Shown: in pieces, positions 1-8,764 of the stretch
How the letters are laid out: each line of letters opens with the position of its first letter
Numbering within the stretch: position 1 is the stretch's first letter
DNA from: Massilia sp. Root418
GTDB taxonomy: Bacteria > Pseudomonadota > Gammaproteobacteria > Burkholderiales > Burkholderiaceae_D
Direction of reading: 5' to 3'
Length of the DNA stretch: 64,000 nucleotides
Assembly (NCBI RefSeq): GCF_001425265.1
Contig: NZ_LMEC01000026.1
Span: 62,001-126,000, forward strand
Position numbers and translations under genes: made by a program
Notes under the pieces: model-generated
What the model was told of the DNA's origin: nothing
Database searches by the model: none
What the model saw: only the letters and a program-made list of their open reading frames with translations

Positions 1-567
1 CGCCACTTCCTCGACGACGCCACCATCAAGCTCCTGTTCAAATCGGCGCCGCTGCACGACATCGGCAAGATCGGCATCCCGGACCGCATCCTGCTCAAGC
101 CGGGCCGTTTCACGCCGGAAGAATTCGACATCATGAAGACCCACACCACGCTTGGCCGCGACGCCATCGCGCACGCCGAGCAACAGCTGGGCATGGACGT
201 GGGATTCCTCAGCCTGGCCAAGGAAATCGCCTACAGCCACCAGGAAAAATGGGATGGCAGCGGCTACCCGCAGGGCTTGGCCGGCGACGCTATCCCGATC
301 TCAGCGCGCTTGATGGCGGTGGCCGATGTGTATGATGCCTTAATCAGCCGCCGTGTCTACAAGGAAGGCATGCCGCATGAAAAGGCCGTCCAGATCATCG
401 TGGAAGGCCGCGGCTCGCACTTCGATCCCGACGTCTGCGACGCCTTCCAGGCCTGCCTGCCGGTATTCCAGCAAATCGCCGCGCGCTTTGCAGATAGCGA
501 TGCGGACATGGCCAGGCAAGCGGAGGCCATCGCTCATGTGGCGCCGGATCTGGGCGCAGCGCCGTGA
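1..567 (+). CDS. HD-GYP domain protein, C-terminal part (cut by window start)
   Basis: The reading frame is open from base 1, so the N-terminus lies outside the window. The HD-GYP signature is complete enough to recognise: HDIGKIGIPD near the start supplies the metal-binding His-Asp pair, and HQEKWDGSGYP is the GYP motif, followed by ARLMAVADVYDAL. The family hydrolyses cyclic di-GMP. Such C-terminal domains usually follow a receiver domain in response regulators, but none is visible here. The stop overlaps the GTG start of the hybrid kinase gene by 3 bases (GTGA), so the two are probably co-translated and form one signalling unit. Function as a phosphodiesterase is inferred from the intact motif. 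Confidence 0.9.
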   Translation, partial: RHFLDDATIKLLFKSAPLHDIGKIGIPDRILLKPGRFTPEEFDIMKTHTTLGRDAIAHAEQQLGMDVGFLSLAKEIAYSHQEKWDGSGYPQGLAGDAIPISARLMAVADVYDALISRRVYKEGMPHEKAVQIIVEGRGSHFDPDVCDAFQACLPVFQQIAARFADSDADMARQAEAIAHVAPDLGAAP

Positions 568-3500
568 AGTCGCCCATCGCTTACCTGGAACAGTGGCCGC
601 TGCGCCGCAAGCTGATACTCGGCTTCTGCTCGCTGCTGCTGCTGTCGCTCGCCCTTGGCGTCCAGAGCCTGAGCACGCAGGACCAGCTGGGCCGCGATAT
701 GCAGCGCATGCTGCGCGAAGGCCTGATCGGCATTGTGCAGGTCAAGGAGGCGCGCATCCAGCTGACCCGAATGGAACTGGCGCTGCACCGCATTGCCGGC
801 GCGCGCGACCCCGCCGCGCGCGACCTGGCGCAGCAGGAACTGGAAGCAGCGCGAGAACACCTGCGCTTCGCCTCCGAAGAGGCGCGCACTACTCTGCTGC
901 GTGCCGACAACCAGCAGCGCCTGGCCGCCTTCGAGGCACTGTTGGCTCGCATTGAACGCAGCAACGAGGACGCGCTCGACCTGGTCAAGCAAAACCGCCA
1001 GGCGGAAGCACGCGCCCTGCTGGACGATCCACGCTATGTGAAAGCCCTGCACGACGCCGACCACAACCTGGCCGAAATCGCCGCAATCAAGGACGCCAAC
1101 GTGCGTTCCACCATTTACGACATCCGCCAATTCGCACTAACTAGCAGCACGCTGACATACACGCTGCTGGTGGGCGGCCTGGGGCTGGCCTTCCTGCTGG
1201 CATGGTCAATCAGTCTGTCGATCCGCCGCCCCATCAATCAGGTACGCCAGGCAGTCGACGAACTGGCCGCCGGCAAGCTCGACAGCGCCATTCCGCATAC
1301 CGACTACCGCAACGAAACCGGCGACCTGGCGCGCGCCATCGTCAAGCTGCAGATTGAGGCGCGCCAGCTGGAAGCCCAGCGCTGGATCAAGGCGCAGGAG
1401 GCCGCCATCCAGGCCGAGCTGCAGCACGCCACCGCGCTGGACGAACTGGCGCAGCGCTTCCTGGCGCTGGTGGCGCCGCTGCTGCGGGTTGGGCGGGGCG
1501 TCCTGTACACCCCGGACGACAGCGGCCAGGTGCTGCGCCTGCGCGGTGGGTATGCGGTGGACGCGGCGCAGCCGCCGGCTGCCGAGCTGCCGTTCGGCAG
1601 CGGCCTGCTGGGCCAATGCGCGCAGGACCGCCAGCGGCGCCGCCTGGACGCGCTGCCGGAGCAATACACCCCCATCCAGTCGCAGCTGGGCCAAGCCCAG
1701 CCGCGCCACTTGCTGGTTCTGCCGCTGCTGCATGGGGACCGCCTGATGGGAGTGCTGGAGCTGGCCAGCTTCGAAGCGCCCGGTCCGGCCGAAGCCGAAC
1801 TGCTGGACGGCTTGCTGCCGCAGCTGGCCATGGCCATAGAAATCAAGCTCCGCAACCAGGCGGTGCGCACGCTGCTTGAGCGCACCGAACGCCAGTCGGC
1901 CGAACTGGCACAGCAGCAGGTGGCGCTGAAGGCCACGGAAGCCTGGTACCGCGGCATCATCGAGGCCGCGCCGGACGGCATGCTGGTGGTGGACGCCGGC
2001 GGCAATATAGTCATGACCAACCCGCAGCTCGACAAGCTGTTCGGCTACGCCGCCGGCGAATTGCACGGCCTGCCGATCGAAACCCTGGTGCCGCAGACGG
2101 TGCGCGGCCGCCACGTGGGCGAACGGGACGGCTTTATCGGCCACGGCACGGCGCGCCAGATGGGCAATGCCGGCGCCGACCTGCACGGCTTGCGCAAGGA
2201 CGGCAGCGAGTTCTCTGTGGAGATTGGCCTGTCGCGGCTGCCGGCGATCGCCGACCGCGGCGTGTGCGTATGCGCCTCGGTGCGCGATATCAGCGACCGC
2301 AAGCAGGCCGAGGCCGAGGTGGTGCGCGCCAAAGAGATCGCCGAGGACGCCACCCGCGCCAAGAGCGACTTCCTGGCCAATATGAGCCACGAAATCCGGA
2401 CGCCGATGAACGCCATCATCGGCATGAGCCACCTGGCGCTGCGCACGCAGCTCGACAAGAAGCAGCGCAACTACATCGAGAAAGTGCACCGCTCGGCCGA
2501 AAACCTGCTGGGTATCATCAACGACATCCTCGATTTTTCCAAGATCGAAGCGGGCAAAATGGGCATCGAGGACATCCCGTTCCGGCTCGAGGACGTGCTG
2601 CAGAATTTCGCCAGCATGATAGGTTTGAAGGCCGAGGACAAGGGGCTGGAGCTGCTGTTCGCGCCCGCGCCCGGCCTGCCCACCGCGCTGGTGGGCGACC
2701 CGCTGCGGCTGGGGCAAATCCTGATCAACCTGGGCAACAACGCGGCCAAGTTTACCGAACAGGGCGAAATCGTCGTGGGCGCCGAGCTAGCGGACGAGGC
2801 GGACGGCCGGGTCGAGCTGCACTTCTGGGTCAGGGACAGCGGCATCGGCATGACGCAGGAACAGTGTGCGCGGCTGTTCCAGTCCTTCAGCCAGGCCGAC
2901 AGCTCCATCACCCGCAAATACGGCGGCACCGGGCTGGGGCTGGCGATTTCGCGCAAGCTGGTGGAACTGATGGATGGCCGCATCTGGGCCGACAGCACCC
3001 CGGGCCAGGGCTCCACTTTCCACTTCCACGCCTGGTTCGGCCAGCATGTAGAAGGCCAGCCGCGCCGCATGTTCCACGCGGACGAGCTGCTCGGCCTGCG
3101 CGTGCTGGTGGTGGACGACAATGCCAGCGCGCGCGAAATCCTGTCCACCATGGCCCGCAGCTTCGGCCTGGAAGTGGACGTGGCGGACAACGGCCAGAGC
3201 GCACTGCGCGCGCTGGTGGAAGCCGAGAGCAAGTCCCTGCCCTACGACCTGGTGCTGATGGACTGGCGCATGCCGGTGATGGACGGCGTGGAGGCGCTGC
3301 GCCGCATGCAGGCCGGCGCGGTCGCCCAAGTGCCGTCGGTGATCATGGTCACGGCCTTCGGGCGCGACGAGGCACACGACGAAGCGGTGCGCCAGCAAGT
3401 GGCGCTGCCGGCGGTGCTGACCAAGCCGGTTACCCCGTCCACGCTGCTGGAGGCGATCGGCGAGGTGCTGGGCAAGGGCGTAGTGGCCGAGACCAGGCGC

Positions 3501-4580
3501 GCCGAGCGCGAAGACCGCAGCGCCGCCGACATGGCCGGCCTGGCCGGCGCGCGCCTGCTGCTGGCCGAGGACAACGACTTGAACCAAGAACTGGCGCGCG
3601 AGTTGCTCGAGAGCGCGGGCATCGACTTGACCATCGTCGGCGACGGCAAGCAAGCGCTGGACCGCCTGTCCGCCGATCCGGATTTCGACGGCGTGCTGAT
3701 GGATTGCCAGATGCCCGTCGTAGACGGCTACAGCGCCGCCCGCTGCCTGCGCGAGCTGCCGCAGTTCGCGGCGCTGCCCATCATCGCCATGACCGCCAAC
3801 GCGATGTCTGGCGACCGCGACCTGGCGCTGGAAGCCGGCATGAATGACCACATTTCCAAGCCGCTTAACGTCGCCGCCATGTTCGCCACCATGGCAAGGT
3901 GGATCAAACCGGCGCCGCACCGGCTGGCCACGCCGGTCCCTGCAGCGCCCGGCGGAGCTGCCGTGCCGCCCTTGTCCGGCCAGCTTCCCGGCATCGACGT
4001 GGACGCCGGTCTGGCGACCAGCATGGGACGGACGGCGCTGTACACGCGCATGCTGCGCCGCTTCCGCGAGAGCCACGGCCGGTTCCGGGCCGATTTCGAC
4101 GCGGCGCTGCACGGCGGCGACGCCAGCGCACCGGCCCGCACTGCCCATACGCTGCGCGGCACCGCCGGCAATATCGGCGCCAGGGCGCTGGCCTCCGCCG
4201 CCGCGGCGCTGGAATCGGCCTGCAAAGCGGGGGCCGGCGCCGATGACATCGCGCCCCTGCTGGCAGTGGTGGAGCAGGAATTGACGACCGTGCTGGCAGG
4301 GCTTGCCAAGCTCGACGGCGCCGCAACGCAAGCCGTCGCGGAAGATGCGGCAGCGCAGGCGTCGGCGCCGTTGTCCCCGCAGGTGTCTGCCATGCTGGTG
4401 CGGCTACGCCTGCTGCTGGCCGACAGCGACACGGGCGCGATGGACCTGCTGGAGGCGCTGGAGACGCTGGCGGACGGCCAGCCGCTGGCACGCCAGCTGC
4501 GCAAAGTCAGCCAGCAACTCGAGCGTTTCGACTTCGACGCCGCACTGGCCGAGCTGGAGGGCCTCACGCTGCCGGCTTGA
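564..4580 (+). CDS. membrane hybrid sensor histidine kinase (HAMP-GAF-PAS-HisKA-HATPase-REC-REC-Hpt)
   Basis: 1338 residues from a GTG start that overlaps the preceding stop. Two membrane helices (about residues 17-33 and 195-217) bracket a helical periplasmic region. HAMP, GAF (about 290-440) and PAS (about 460-580) modules follow. The kinase core has the H-box SHEIRTP with phospho-acceptor His609, then an ATP-binding domain with GTGLGLAIS. Two receiver domains carry probable acceptors Asp900 (LMDWRMPVMDG) and Asp1047 (LMDCQMPVVDG). A C-terminal Hpt domain has His1195 (AHTLRG). The architecture is a full phosphorelay in one chain. The upstream HD-GYP protein is a plausible output partner. 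The signal is unknown. Confidence 0.95.
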   Translation: MKSPIAYLEQWPLRRKLILGFCSLLLLSLALGVQSLSTQDQLGRDMQRMLREGLIGIVQVKEARIQLTRMELALHRIAGARDPAARDLAQQELEAAREHLRFASEEARTTLLRADNQQRLAAFEALLARIERSNEDALDLVKQNRQAEARALLDDPRYVKALHDADHNLAEIAAIKDANVRSTIYDIRQFALTSSTLTYTLLVGGLGLAFLLAWSISLSIRRPINQVRQAVDELAAGKLDSAIPHTDYRNETGDLARAIVKLQIEARQLEAQRWIKAQEAAIQAELQHATALDELAQRFLALVAPLLRVGRGVLYTPDDSGQVLRLRGGYAVDAAQPPAAELPFGSGLLGQCAQDRQRRRLDALPEQYTPIQSQLGQAQPRHLLVLPLLHGDRLMGVLELASFEAPGPAEAELLDGLLPQLAMAIEIKLRNQAVRTLLERTERQSAELAQQQVALKATEAWYRGIIEAAPDGMLVVDAGGNIVMTNPQLDKLFGYAAGELHGLPIETLVPQTVRGRHVGERDGFIGHGTARQMGNAGADLHGLRKDGSEFSVEIGLSRLPAIADRGVCVCASVRDISDRKQAEAEVVRAKEIAEDATRAKSDFLANMSHEIRTPMNAIIGMSHLALRTQLDKKQRNYIEKVHRSAENLLGIINDILDFSKIEAGKMGIEDIPFRLEDVLQNFASMIGLKAEDKGLELLFAPAPGLPTALVGDPLRLGQILINLGNNAAKFTEQGEIVVGAELADEADGRVELHFWVRDSGIGMTQEQCARLFQSFSQADSSITRKYGGTGLGLAISRKLVELMDGRIWADSTPGQGSTFHFHAWFGQHVEGQPRRMFHADELLGLRVLVVDDNASAREILSTMARSFGLEVDVADNGQSALRALVEAESKSLPYDLVLMDWRMPVMDGVEALRRMQAGAVAQVPSVIMVTAFGRDEAHDEAVRQQVALPAVLTKPVTPSTLLEAIGEVLGKGVVAETRRAEREDRSAADMAGLAGARLLLAEDNDLNQELARELLESAGIDLTIVGDGKQALDRLSADPDFDGVLMDCQMPVVDGYSAARCLRELPQFAALPIIAMTANAMSGDRDLALEAGMNDHISKPLNVAAMFATMARWIKPAPHRLATPVPAAPGGAAVPPLSGQLPGIDVDAGLATSMGRTALYTRMLRRFRESHGRFRADFDAALHGGDASAPARTAHTLRGTAGNIGARALASAAAALESACKAGAGADDIAPLLAVVEQELTTVLAGLAKLDGAATQAVAEDAAAQASAPLSPQVSAMLVRLRLLLADSDTGAMDLLEALETLADGQPLARQLRKVSQQLERFDFDAALAELEGLTLPA

Positions 4581-4677
4581 GCCGGGGGCTCGCGCCACAG
4601 CCGGCACCAGCGGCTTGGCCGGCACCGGCGGCTTGGCCGGCAGCGGTCAGCAGCGGTCAGCAGCGGTCGGCAGGGCG
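4581..4677. repeat. GC-rich short tandem repeats between convergent genes
   Basis: The gap between the hybrid kinase and the convergent REC-REC-kinase holds two small repeats: GGCTTGGCCGGCA occurs twice about 18 bases apart, followed by three copies of a 10-base unit containing CAGCGGT. No gene is visible. It may be slipped-strand expansion or part of a terminator. Confidence 0.5.
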
Positions 4678-6261
4678 CTATGCCGGCAGCACCGGCGGCG
4701 CGGCCGGCAAAGTCACGATCAGCGTCGTCGTCTGGGCCTCGTCATCCACCGCAAAGGCCACGTCGCCGTGCTGCGCGCGCGCCAGCAAGCGCGCCGAATA
4801 GGTTCCCAGCCCGGTTCCCCCTGCCCTGCCGCCCGTGACGAACTTGTCGAAAAAGCGCGGCCGTATCTGCTCCGGGATCACGCTCTTGTTAATTATCTCG
4901 ATGCGCAGCGGGCTGCCGGCGTACAGCGTGGCGCTGACCCGGCTGCGCTCAGGCGCGGCCTCGCAGGCATTCTTGATCAGGTTGTTGAGCAGCGAATACG
5001 TCAGCATGGCATCGCCCAGCCCCACCGGCGGATCGGTGCCGACATCGAAATCGGTGTCGACCGCGATCACCAGCTGCTTGCCGGCGTAGCTGGCGCGCGC
5101 CGTTTCAACGACCCGACGAAGCACGTCGCTGATCGGCAGCGGTTCCGGCCGCAGCAGGTATTTTCCGGTCTCGATCTTGTACAACTCGGTCGACAAGTTG
5201 ACCATGTCCGTCACTTGCAGCATCGCCTGTTCTGCGAGGCGCAATTGCTCGCCCTGGCGGCGATCCAGGTCACCTGCGTCGATCAGCGCCTGCAGGATGC
5301 CAATGGCGCCGGCCAGCGGGCCTTTCAGGTCGTGGCGAGTCATGGCTTCCACGTCGTCGCGCAGGCGCGCCATGGCCAACATATTGTCGTAGTCGGCCTG
5401 CAATTGGCGACGCAGCTCAACGTAACGCATGAAATTGGCCACGCGTAGCTTGAGCTGGAAAGGGTCGATCGGCTTGGTAACGAAATCGACCGCGCCCAGC
5501 GTCATTCCCTCGGTGCGGGCGGCGTCGCTGGTCAGGGCCGTGACAAAGATGATAGGCACGTTCTCGGCATTCGGATGCTGGCGCATGCGGCGGGCCACCT
5601 CGAAGCCGTCCATATCGGGCATCATCACGTCCAGCAGCACCAGGTCGGGCGGCGTGTCGGAACAGCACAGCGCCAGCGCCTTTTCGCCGTTGTGCGCCGC
5701 CTTGATGCGGTAGACGCCTTTGAACACGTTTGCCAGCACATGCAGATTGTCGGCCGTGTCGTCAACCAGCAGCAGGGTCGGCGGCGGCGGCGCCAGCGGC
5801 GGCAGGTGGACCGGGCCGGCCGCCGCGGCATGCGGCGGCGCCGGCATCGCAGCGGACTGGGCGCCCGGCGCCGGTTCGGGAGCCCGGTGGGAGATGGCGC
5901 GCTGCACGCTGGTTGCCAGCCGCCCCGCCGTGTAAGGCTTCACCAGCAGGTCGCTAACGCCGCTGGCGATGGCCGCCTCGATGCGGGTGCGCTCCGCCTC
6001 GGCGGTGATCATGATGAACGGCGTGTGGATATGGCGCGGACTGGCGCGCATTTGCTGCAACAGCGCAATGCCGGTCATGGCGGGCATATTCCAGTCGGAG
6101 ATCACGAGGTCGTAGCGCTTGCGCTCCAGCATGCGCCAGGCTTCGGCTCCGTCGCCGGCCATGTCGATCGGGCCGTAGCCCAACGACGCCAGCTGCCCCG
6201 CCGTCACCTTGCGCATCGTTTCAACGTCGTCCACCACCAGCACCTTCAACACCTGCGCCAT
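4678..6261 (-). CDS. soluble REC-REC-histidine kinase
   Basis: 527 residues without membrane segments. The first receiver domain carries Asp56 (VISDWNMP). A Pro/Ala-rich linker (about 130-162) leads to a second receiver (about 163-280, LLDVMMPDMDG). The last 220 residues form a kinase core with H-box RHDLKGPL (His310) and an ATP-binding domain with NNLIKNACEAA and GTGLGTYSA. Receiver-first kinases of this type usually sit inside phosphorelays fed by another kinase. The convergent hybrid kinase is the obvious candidate partner, but that is inference from position only. The 100 bases upstream separate it from the thioesterase gene. Confidence 0.9.
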   Translation of the reverse strand: MAQVLKVLVVDDVETMRKVTAGQLASLGYGPIDMAGDGAEAWRMLERKRYDLVISDWNMPAMTGIALLQQMRASPRHIHTPFIMITAEAERTRIEAAIASGVSDLLVKPYTAGRLATSVQRAISHRAPEPAPGAQSAAMPAPPHAAAAGPVHLPPLAPPPPTLLLVDDTADNLHVLANVFKGVYRIKAAHNGEKALALCCSDTPPDLVLLDVMMPDMDGFEVARRMRQHPNAENVPIIFVTALTSDAARTEGMTLGAVDFVTKPIDPFQLKLRVANFMRYVELRRQLQADYDNMLAMARLRDDVEAMTRHDLKGPLAGAIGILQALIDAGDLDRRQGEQLRLAEQAMLQVTDMVNLSTELYKIETGKYLLRPEPLPISDVLRRVVETARASYAGKQLVIAVDTDFDVGTDPPVGLGDAMLTYSLLNNLIKNACEAAPERSRVSATLYAGSPLRIEIINKSVIPEQIRPRFFDKFVTGGRAGGTGLGTYSARLLARAQHGDVAFAVDDEAQTTTLIVTLPAAPPVLPA

Positions 6262-6361
6262 ACGCCCTCCGGGGTAAGCTCAACCGCTGCGTACGGCGGT
6301 CGCACACATTATCAGGCAAATTTTCTGTCCCCGCATCTATTTGTCGCTGGCGGCGGGACAT

Positions 6362-6793
6362 TCAGCCCACGACGGCCTGCAGATAGATGGCGCTGAATTC
6401 GGGTGGGAGGCGGCGCGGGCGGCCGGCGCTGATGTCGACGCACACCAGTTCCCAGCGGCCGCGCAGCACAGTGGCCTGGTCACTGTTGCGGATCAGCTGG
6501 AAGCGGCGCTCCATGGTCATCTTGCCGTCGCTGGCGGTGAGCCAGGTGGCCAGCGTGAGCGGCTCGCCGAGGCGCGTGGCCAGCAGGTAGTCATAGGTGG
6601 CGCTGCGGATGGCCATGGCGCGGTCCAGGCGGTGGTAGTCGGCCAGCGCCAGCCCCAGTGCTTCGGAGTGGGACCAGCCTATCGCTTCGCACCAGCGCAC
6701 GTAGACCGCGTTGTTGGTGTGCTGCAGGCCGTCGATGTCCTGTGCCTGCGGCTGCAGCGGCATGGTATAGGCTTGCGGGTAGTCCCAGGGCAT
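6362..6793 (-). CDS. acyl-CoA thioesterase, hotdog fold (4HBT family)
   Basis: 143 residues, typical size for YbgC/4HBT hotdog thioesterases. The catalytic region DIDGLQHTNNAVYVRWCE matches the family pattern, in which an Asp and a following H-x-NN-x-YxxW segment shape the active site. These enzymes hydrolyse acyl-CoA thioesters in the cytoplasm. The natural acyl chain cannot be read from the sequence. It is transcribed in the same direction as the acyltransferase upstream, with a 43-base gap. Confidence 0.85.
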   Translation of the reverse strand: MPWDYPQAYTMPLQPQAQDIDGLQHTNNAVYVRWCEAIGWSHSEALGLALADYHRLDRAMAIRSATYDYLLATRLGEPLTLATWLTASDGKMTMERRFQLIRNSDQATVLRGRWELVCVDISAGRPRRLPPEFSAIYLQAVVG

Positions 6794-6836
6794 GGCGTCT
6801 CAGTGTGGTCCGTGAGCCGCCATTATAGGGCAGCGC

Positions 6837-7961
6837 TCAGGCCAGCGCGGGCCGCGCGTAGACGTGCTGCGCCGCCGCCGTGACGACGCGGCCCAGCGGC
6901 ACTTCCACCCAGCGGTGGAAGGCGGCACCGGCGGCCAGGCTGGCGCTCCAGGCGATCAGCATGCCCGCTGCCTGCCAGTACGGTTCGGCCGGCGCGTAGC
7001 GGGTGAAGGCTGCGTTCACGATCAGGCAGACCGGGAAGTGGATCAGGAAGACCGCGTAGGACGTGCGCGCCAGCGCATTGACGGCTTGCCAGGCGCACCC
7101 GGCGTCGGCGGCCAGCCTGGCGCGGCCGAAGGCGAACAGCATGCAGGCCACCGCCAGCGCCACGGCGATGCGGAGGCGGAACTCCAGCACCAGCGCGGCC
7201 AGCGTGGGCAGCACCAGCATTGCCAGCAGCAAGGCCACCGCGCCGGGCTTGCGCTTGGCGTCGCTGGCCCACCAGGCCAGCACGCCGAGGCCGTAGCTGC
7301 CGAAGAAGTATGGCGCCCAGTTGTCCCAGCCGCTGTCCAGGTTGAAGTACAGCAGGGAGCTGGCGACAGCGGCCAGCATCACGGCGGGCATCAGCCAGGT
7401 GCGCAGGCTGTCGCCGGCCAGGCGGCCGGAAAGCCACAGCAGCAGCACCATGGAGACGTAGAGCTGGAAGTCGATGGCCACGTACCAGGCGCCGGCCGAC
7501 AGCGATTCGTAGCCCAGCACACTGTGCAGCAGCAGCGCGTGCGCACTGAGCTGGCCGAACGTGGCGGCGGCGGAGATGGAGTCGTGCGACATCCAGGCGC
7601 CGGCCAGGGCGTTGGCGCCCACCGCCAGCAGCGTGGCGGCCATGAAGGGCGGCGCCAGTTTGGCGTAGCGGCGCCAGATGGTGTGCAGCGGCGCGGCCAC
7701 GCCGGGCCGGCCGGCGGGCGACAGGGACTTCGCGGCCAGGAAGCCGCCAGCGACGAGGAAGACCTGCACGGCGATGCGTGCATGGCCGGTGAGCCAGTCC
7801 ATCAGCTCGGGCATCAGGGCGCGCACGTGGTCGGACATGGGACCATAGAAGGCCAGGTGGTGCAGCACGATCAGCTGTGCAGCACCCGCCTTCAACAGGT
7901 TGATCAAGCCAAATTGTGCCGGGGCGGCGGCCTGCCCCGTACGTGCTGCTACTGCGTTCAT
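6837..7961 (-). CDS. membrane acyltransferase (Acyltransferase_3 family)
   Basis: I chose the start at 7961 (MNAVAARTG, 374 residues) because AAGGG lies a suitable distance upstream; an in-frame ATG six bases earlier and a longer form from 8009 are possible. The protein is almost entirely hydrophobic with about ten membrane helices. An early LIVLHHLAFYG segment holds the family's conserved His. Members transfer acyl groups to sugars or other envelope molecules. The substrate is unknown. Confidence 0.85.
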   Translation of the reverse strand: MNAVAARTGQAAAPAQFGLINLLKAGAAQLIVLHHLAFYGPMSDHVRALMPELMDWLTGHARIAVQVFLVAGGFLAAKSLSPAGRPGVAAPLHTIWRRYAKLAPPFMAATLLAVGANALAGAWMSHDSISAAATFGQLSAHALLLHSVLGYESLSAGAWYVAIDFQLYVSMVLLLWLSGRLAGDSLRTWLMPAVMLAAVASSLLYFNLDSGWDNWAPYFFGSYGLGVLAWWASDAKRKPGAVALLLAMLVLPTLAALVLEFRLRIAVALAVACMLFAFGRARLAADAGCAWQAVNALARTSYAVFLIHFPVCLIVNAAFTRYAPAEPYWQAAGMLIAWSASLAAGAAFHRWVEVPLGRVVTAAAQHVYARPALA

Positions 7962-8091
7962 TCCCATCCCTTGCTTGCGTTTCCATTCTCCGACAATGCC
8001 TACGCGCAAGACTCGCTGGCTTTGATATTGCGGACCGGGCGGTATGATAGCCGAAGTTTACGGTTGGGGTCGCCCTGCAGGTGGGGCGCGG

Positions 8092-8236
8092 GGGCGCGCG
8101 CCCTCGGCGCGCGGCGCTTCCCGCGCAGCGGGAAGCAGATGGGCGATTCGGAGAGGGTTTGCGCGGCACGCGCAAACCCTTCGAATCCCACCGTTCCGTC
8201 CAGAGCAACGAAAAAAGCCTCCCGCAGGGGAGGCTT
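8092..8236. repeat. hairpin array, copy 1, at the 3' side of a tRNA-Ser-like gene
   Basis: Several consecutive inverted repeats lie here: a CGCGCGCC/GGCGCGCG hairpin, a 9-bp stem at 8116-8136, a 12-bp stem at 8154-8180 enclosed by GGGCGATTCG (8141-8150) and CGAATCCC (8182-8189), and the terminator stem at 8215-8236. Copy 2 (19145-19311) has the same order and the same connecting sequences, but the stems have different sequences that still pair. Together with the partial tRNA and promoter this fills the 459-base gap between 7962 and 8420. No gene is visible in it. Confidence 0.8.
8211..8236 (-). terminator. intrinsic terminator abutting the tRNA-Ser-like gene
   Basis: On the minus strand a 9-bp stem (AAGCCTCCC, loop CTGC, GGGAGGCTT) is followed by a run of T. 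It begins directly after the T-loop bases of the tRNA-like gene, where the acceptor strand should be. Confidence 0.8.
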
Positions 8237-8315
8237 GGATTCGAACCCACGATACAGGTATAAGCCGTATGCATCCTTAGCAGGGATGTGCCTTCGGCCA
8301 CTCGGCCACGTCTCC
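8237..8315 (-). tRNA. tRNA-Ser(GCU)-like gene, copy 1, lacking the 3' acceptor strand
   Basis: The minus strand from 8315 reads as a serine tRNA: acceptor 5' strand GGAGACG, D-arm, anticodon loop CTGCTAA (anticodon GCT), long variable arm and T-arm start GTGGGTTCGAATCC. The next bases should complete the T-stem (CCCAC) and acceptor (CGTCTCC), but the sequence runs straight into a terminator hairpin. A segment matching the missing T-stem half and part of the acceptor is present nearby in inverted orientation (from 8180 on the plus strand). The 79 bases are identical to those at 19312-19390. As read, it cannot form a normal tRNA. Confidence 0.75.
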
Positions 8316-8375
8316 TAGCTGATTACTCAACTATGCCTTCCCCTTCACGTTGCCGTGCCGGAGTCGACGAGCGCT

Positions 8376-8404
8376 ATAGTAATGGCAGCTTCCCGATTGG
8401 TCAA
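8376..8404 (-). promoter_or_regulatory. promoter of the tRNA-Ser-like gene, copy 1
   Basis: On the minus strand, -35 TTGACC (8404-8399), a 17-base spacer and -10 TACTAT (8381-8376), about 60 bases before the tRNA 5' end. The same arrangement occurs before copy 2, so the promoter has been kept. Confidence 0.75.
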
Positions 8405-8420
8405 GGGACCGCGTTTTCCT

Positions 8421-8591
8421 TTAGTGCTTGCGCTGCTGCTTGGCGCCGCCGCCCTTGCCTTTGTCGCTGCCGGCCTTGGTGTGGCTGGCCGCGTCCTTGC
8501 CCGCTTTGGGCTCCTCCTGGACCGCCGACTGCTTGGATCCCGAACCGGCCGACGATTGCTTGCTGCCGCTGCCCGATTTTTGCTTCGCCAT
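8421..8591 (-). CDS. small basic low-complexity protein
   Basis: 56 residues beginning MAKQKSGSGSKQ and ending in KQQRKH, made almost wholly of Lys, Gly, Ser, Gln and Ala. GGGAGGG sits five bases before the ATG, which supports translation and this start. I do not recognise a family. Its composition resembles small stress or nucleic-acid-binding proteins, and a KGG-type stress protein lies at 18540-18932, but no shared motif is evident. It lies just upstream of the tRNA-like gene on the same strand and could be read into it. Confidence 0.6.
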   Translation of the reverse strand: MAKQKSGSGSKQSSAGSGSKQSAVQEEPKAGKDAASHTKAGSDKGKGGGAKQQRKH

Positions 8592-8764
8592 GACGCCCTC
8601 CCTTGGTTGATTGTGGCTGTGCCTAGCTTGCGCGCGCCCGCTCCACCGCTCTGTGCACCAGCTAACAATCAGGCCACTTTCCCGCACCGTCCTCTCCCTA
8701 TGTGGGGAACATAACTGTCGAAAGCATGAGCTCAGCGTAGGCTGTGTGAAACAGAGGAGACGCC

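Noticed and set aside
6823-8301. 492-codon minus-strand frame starting in the tRNA-Ser-like gene
   Set aside because: It runs through the tRNA, hairpin array and acyltransferase in the wrong frame. The similar frame at 19128-19376 has the same origin in the repeated element.
8044-8318. Short plus-strand frames across hairpin array copy 1
   Set aside because: They translate palindromes and the tRNA complement; no start site.
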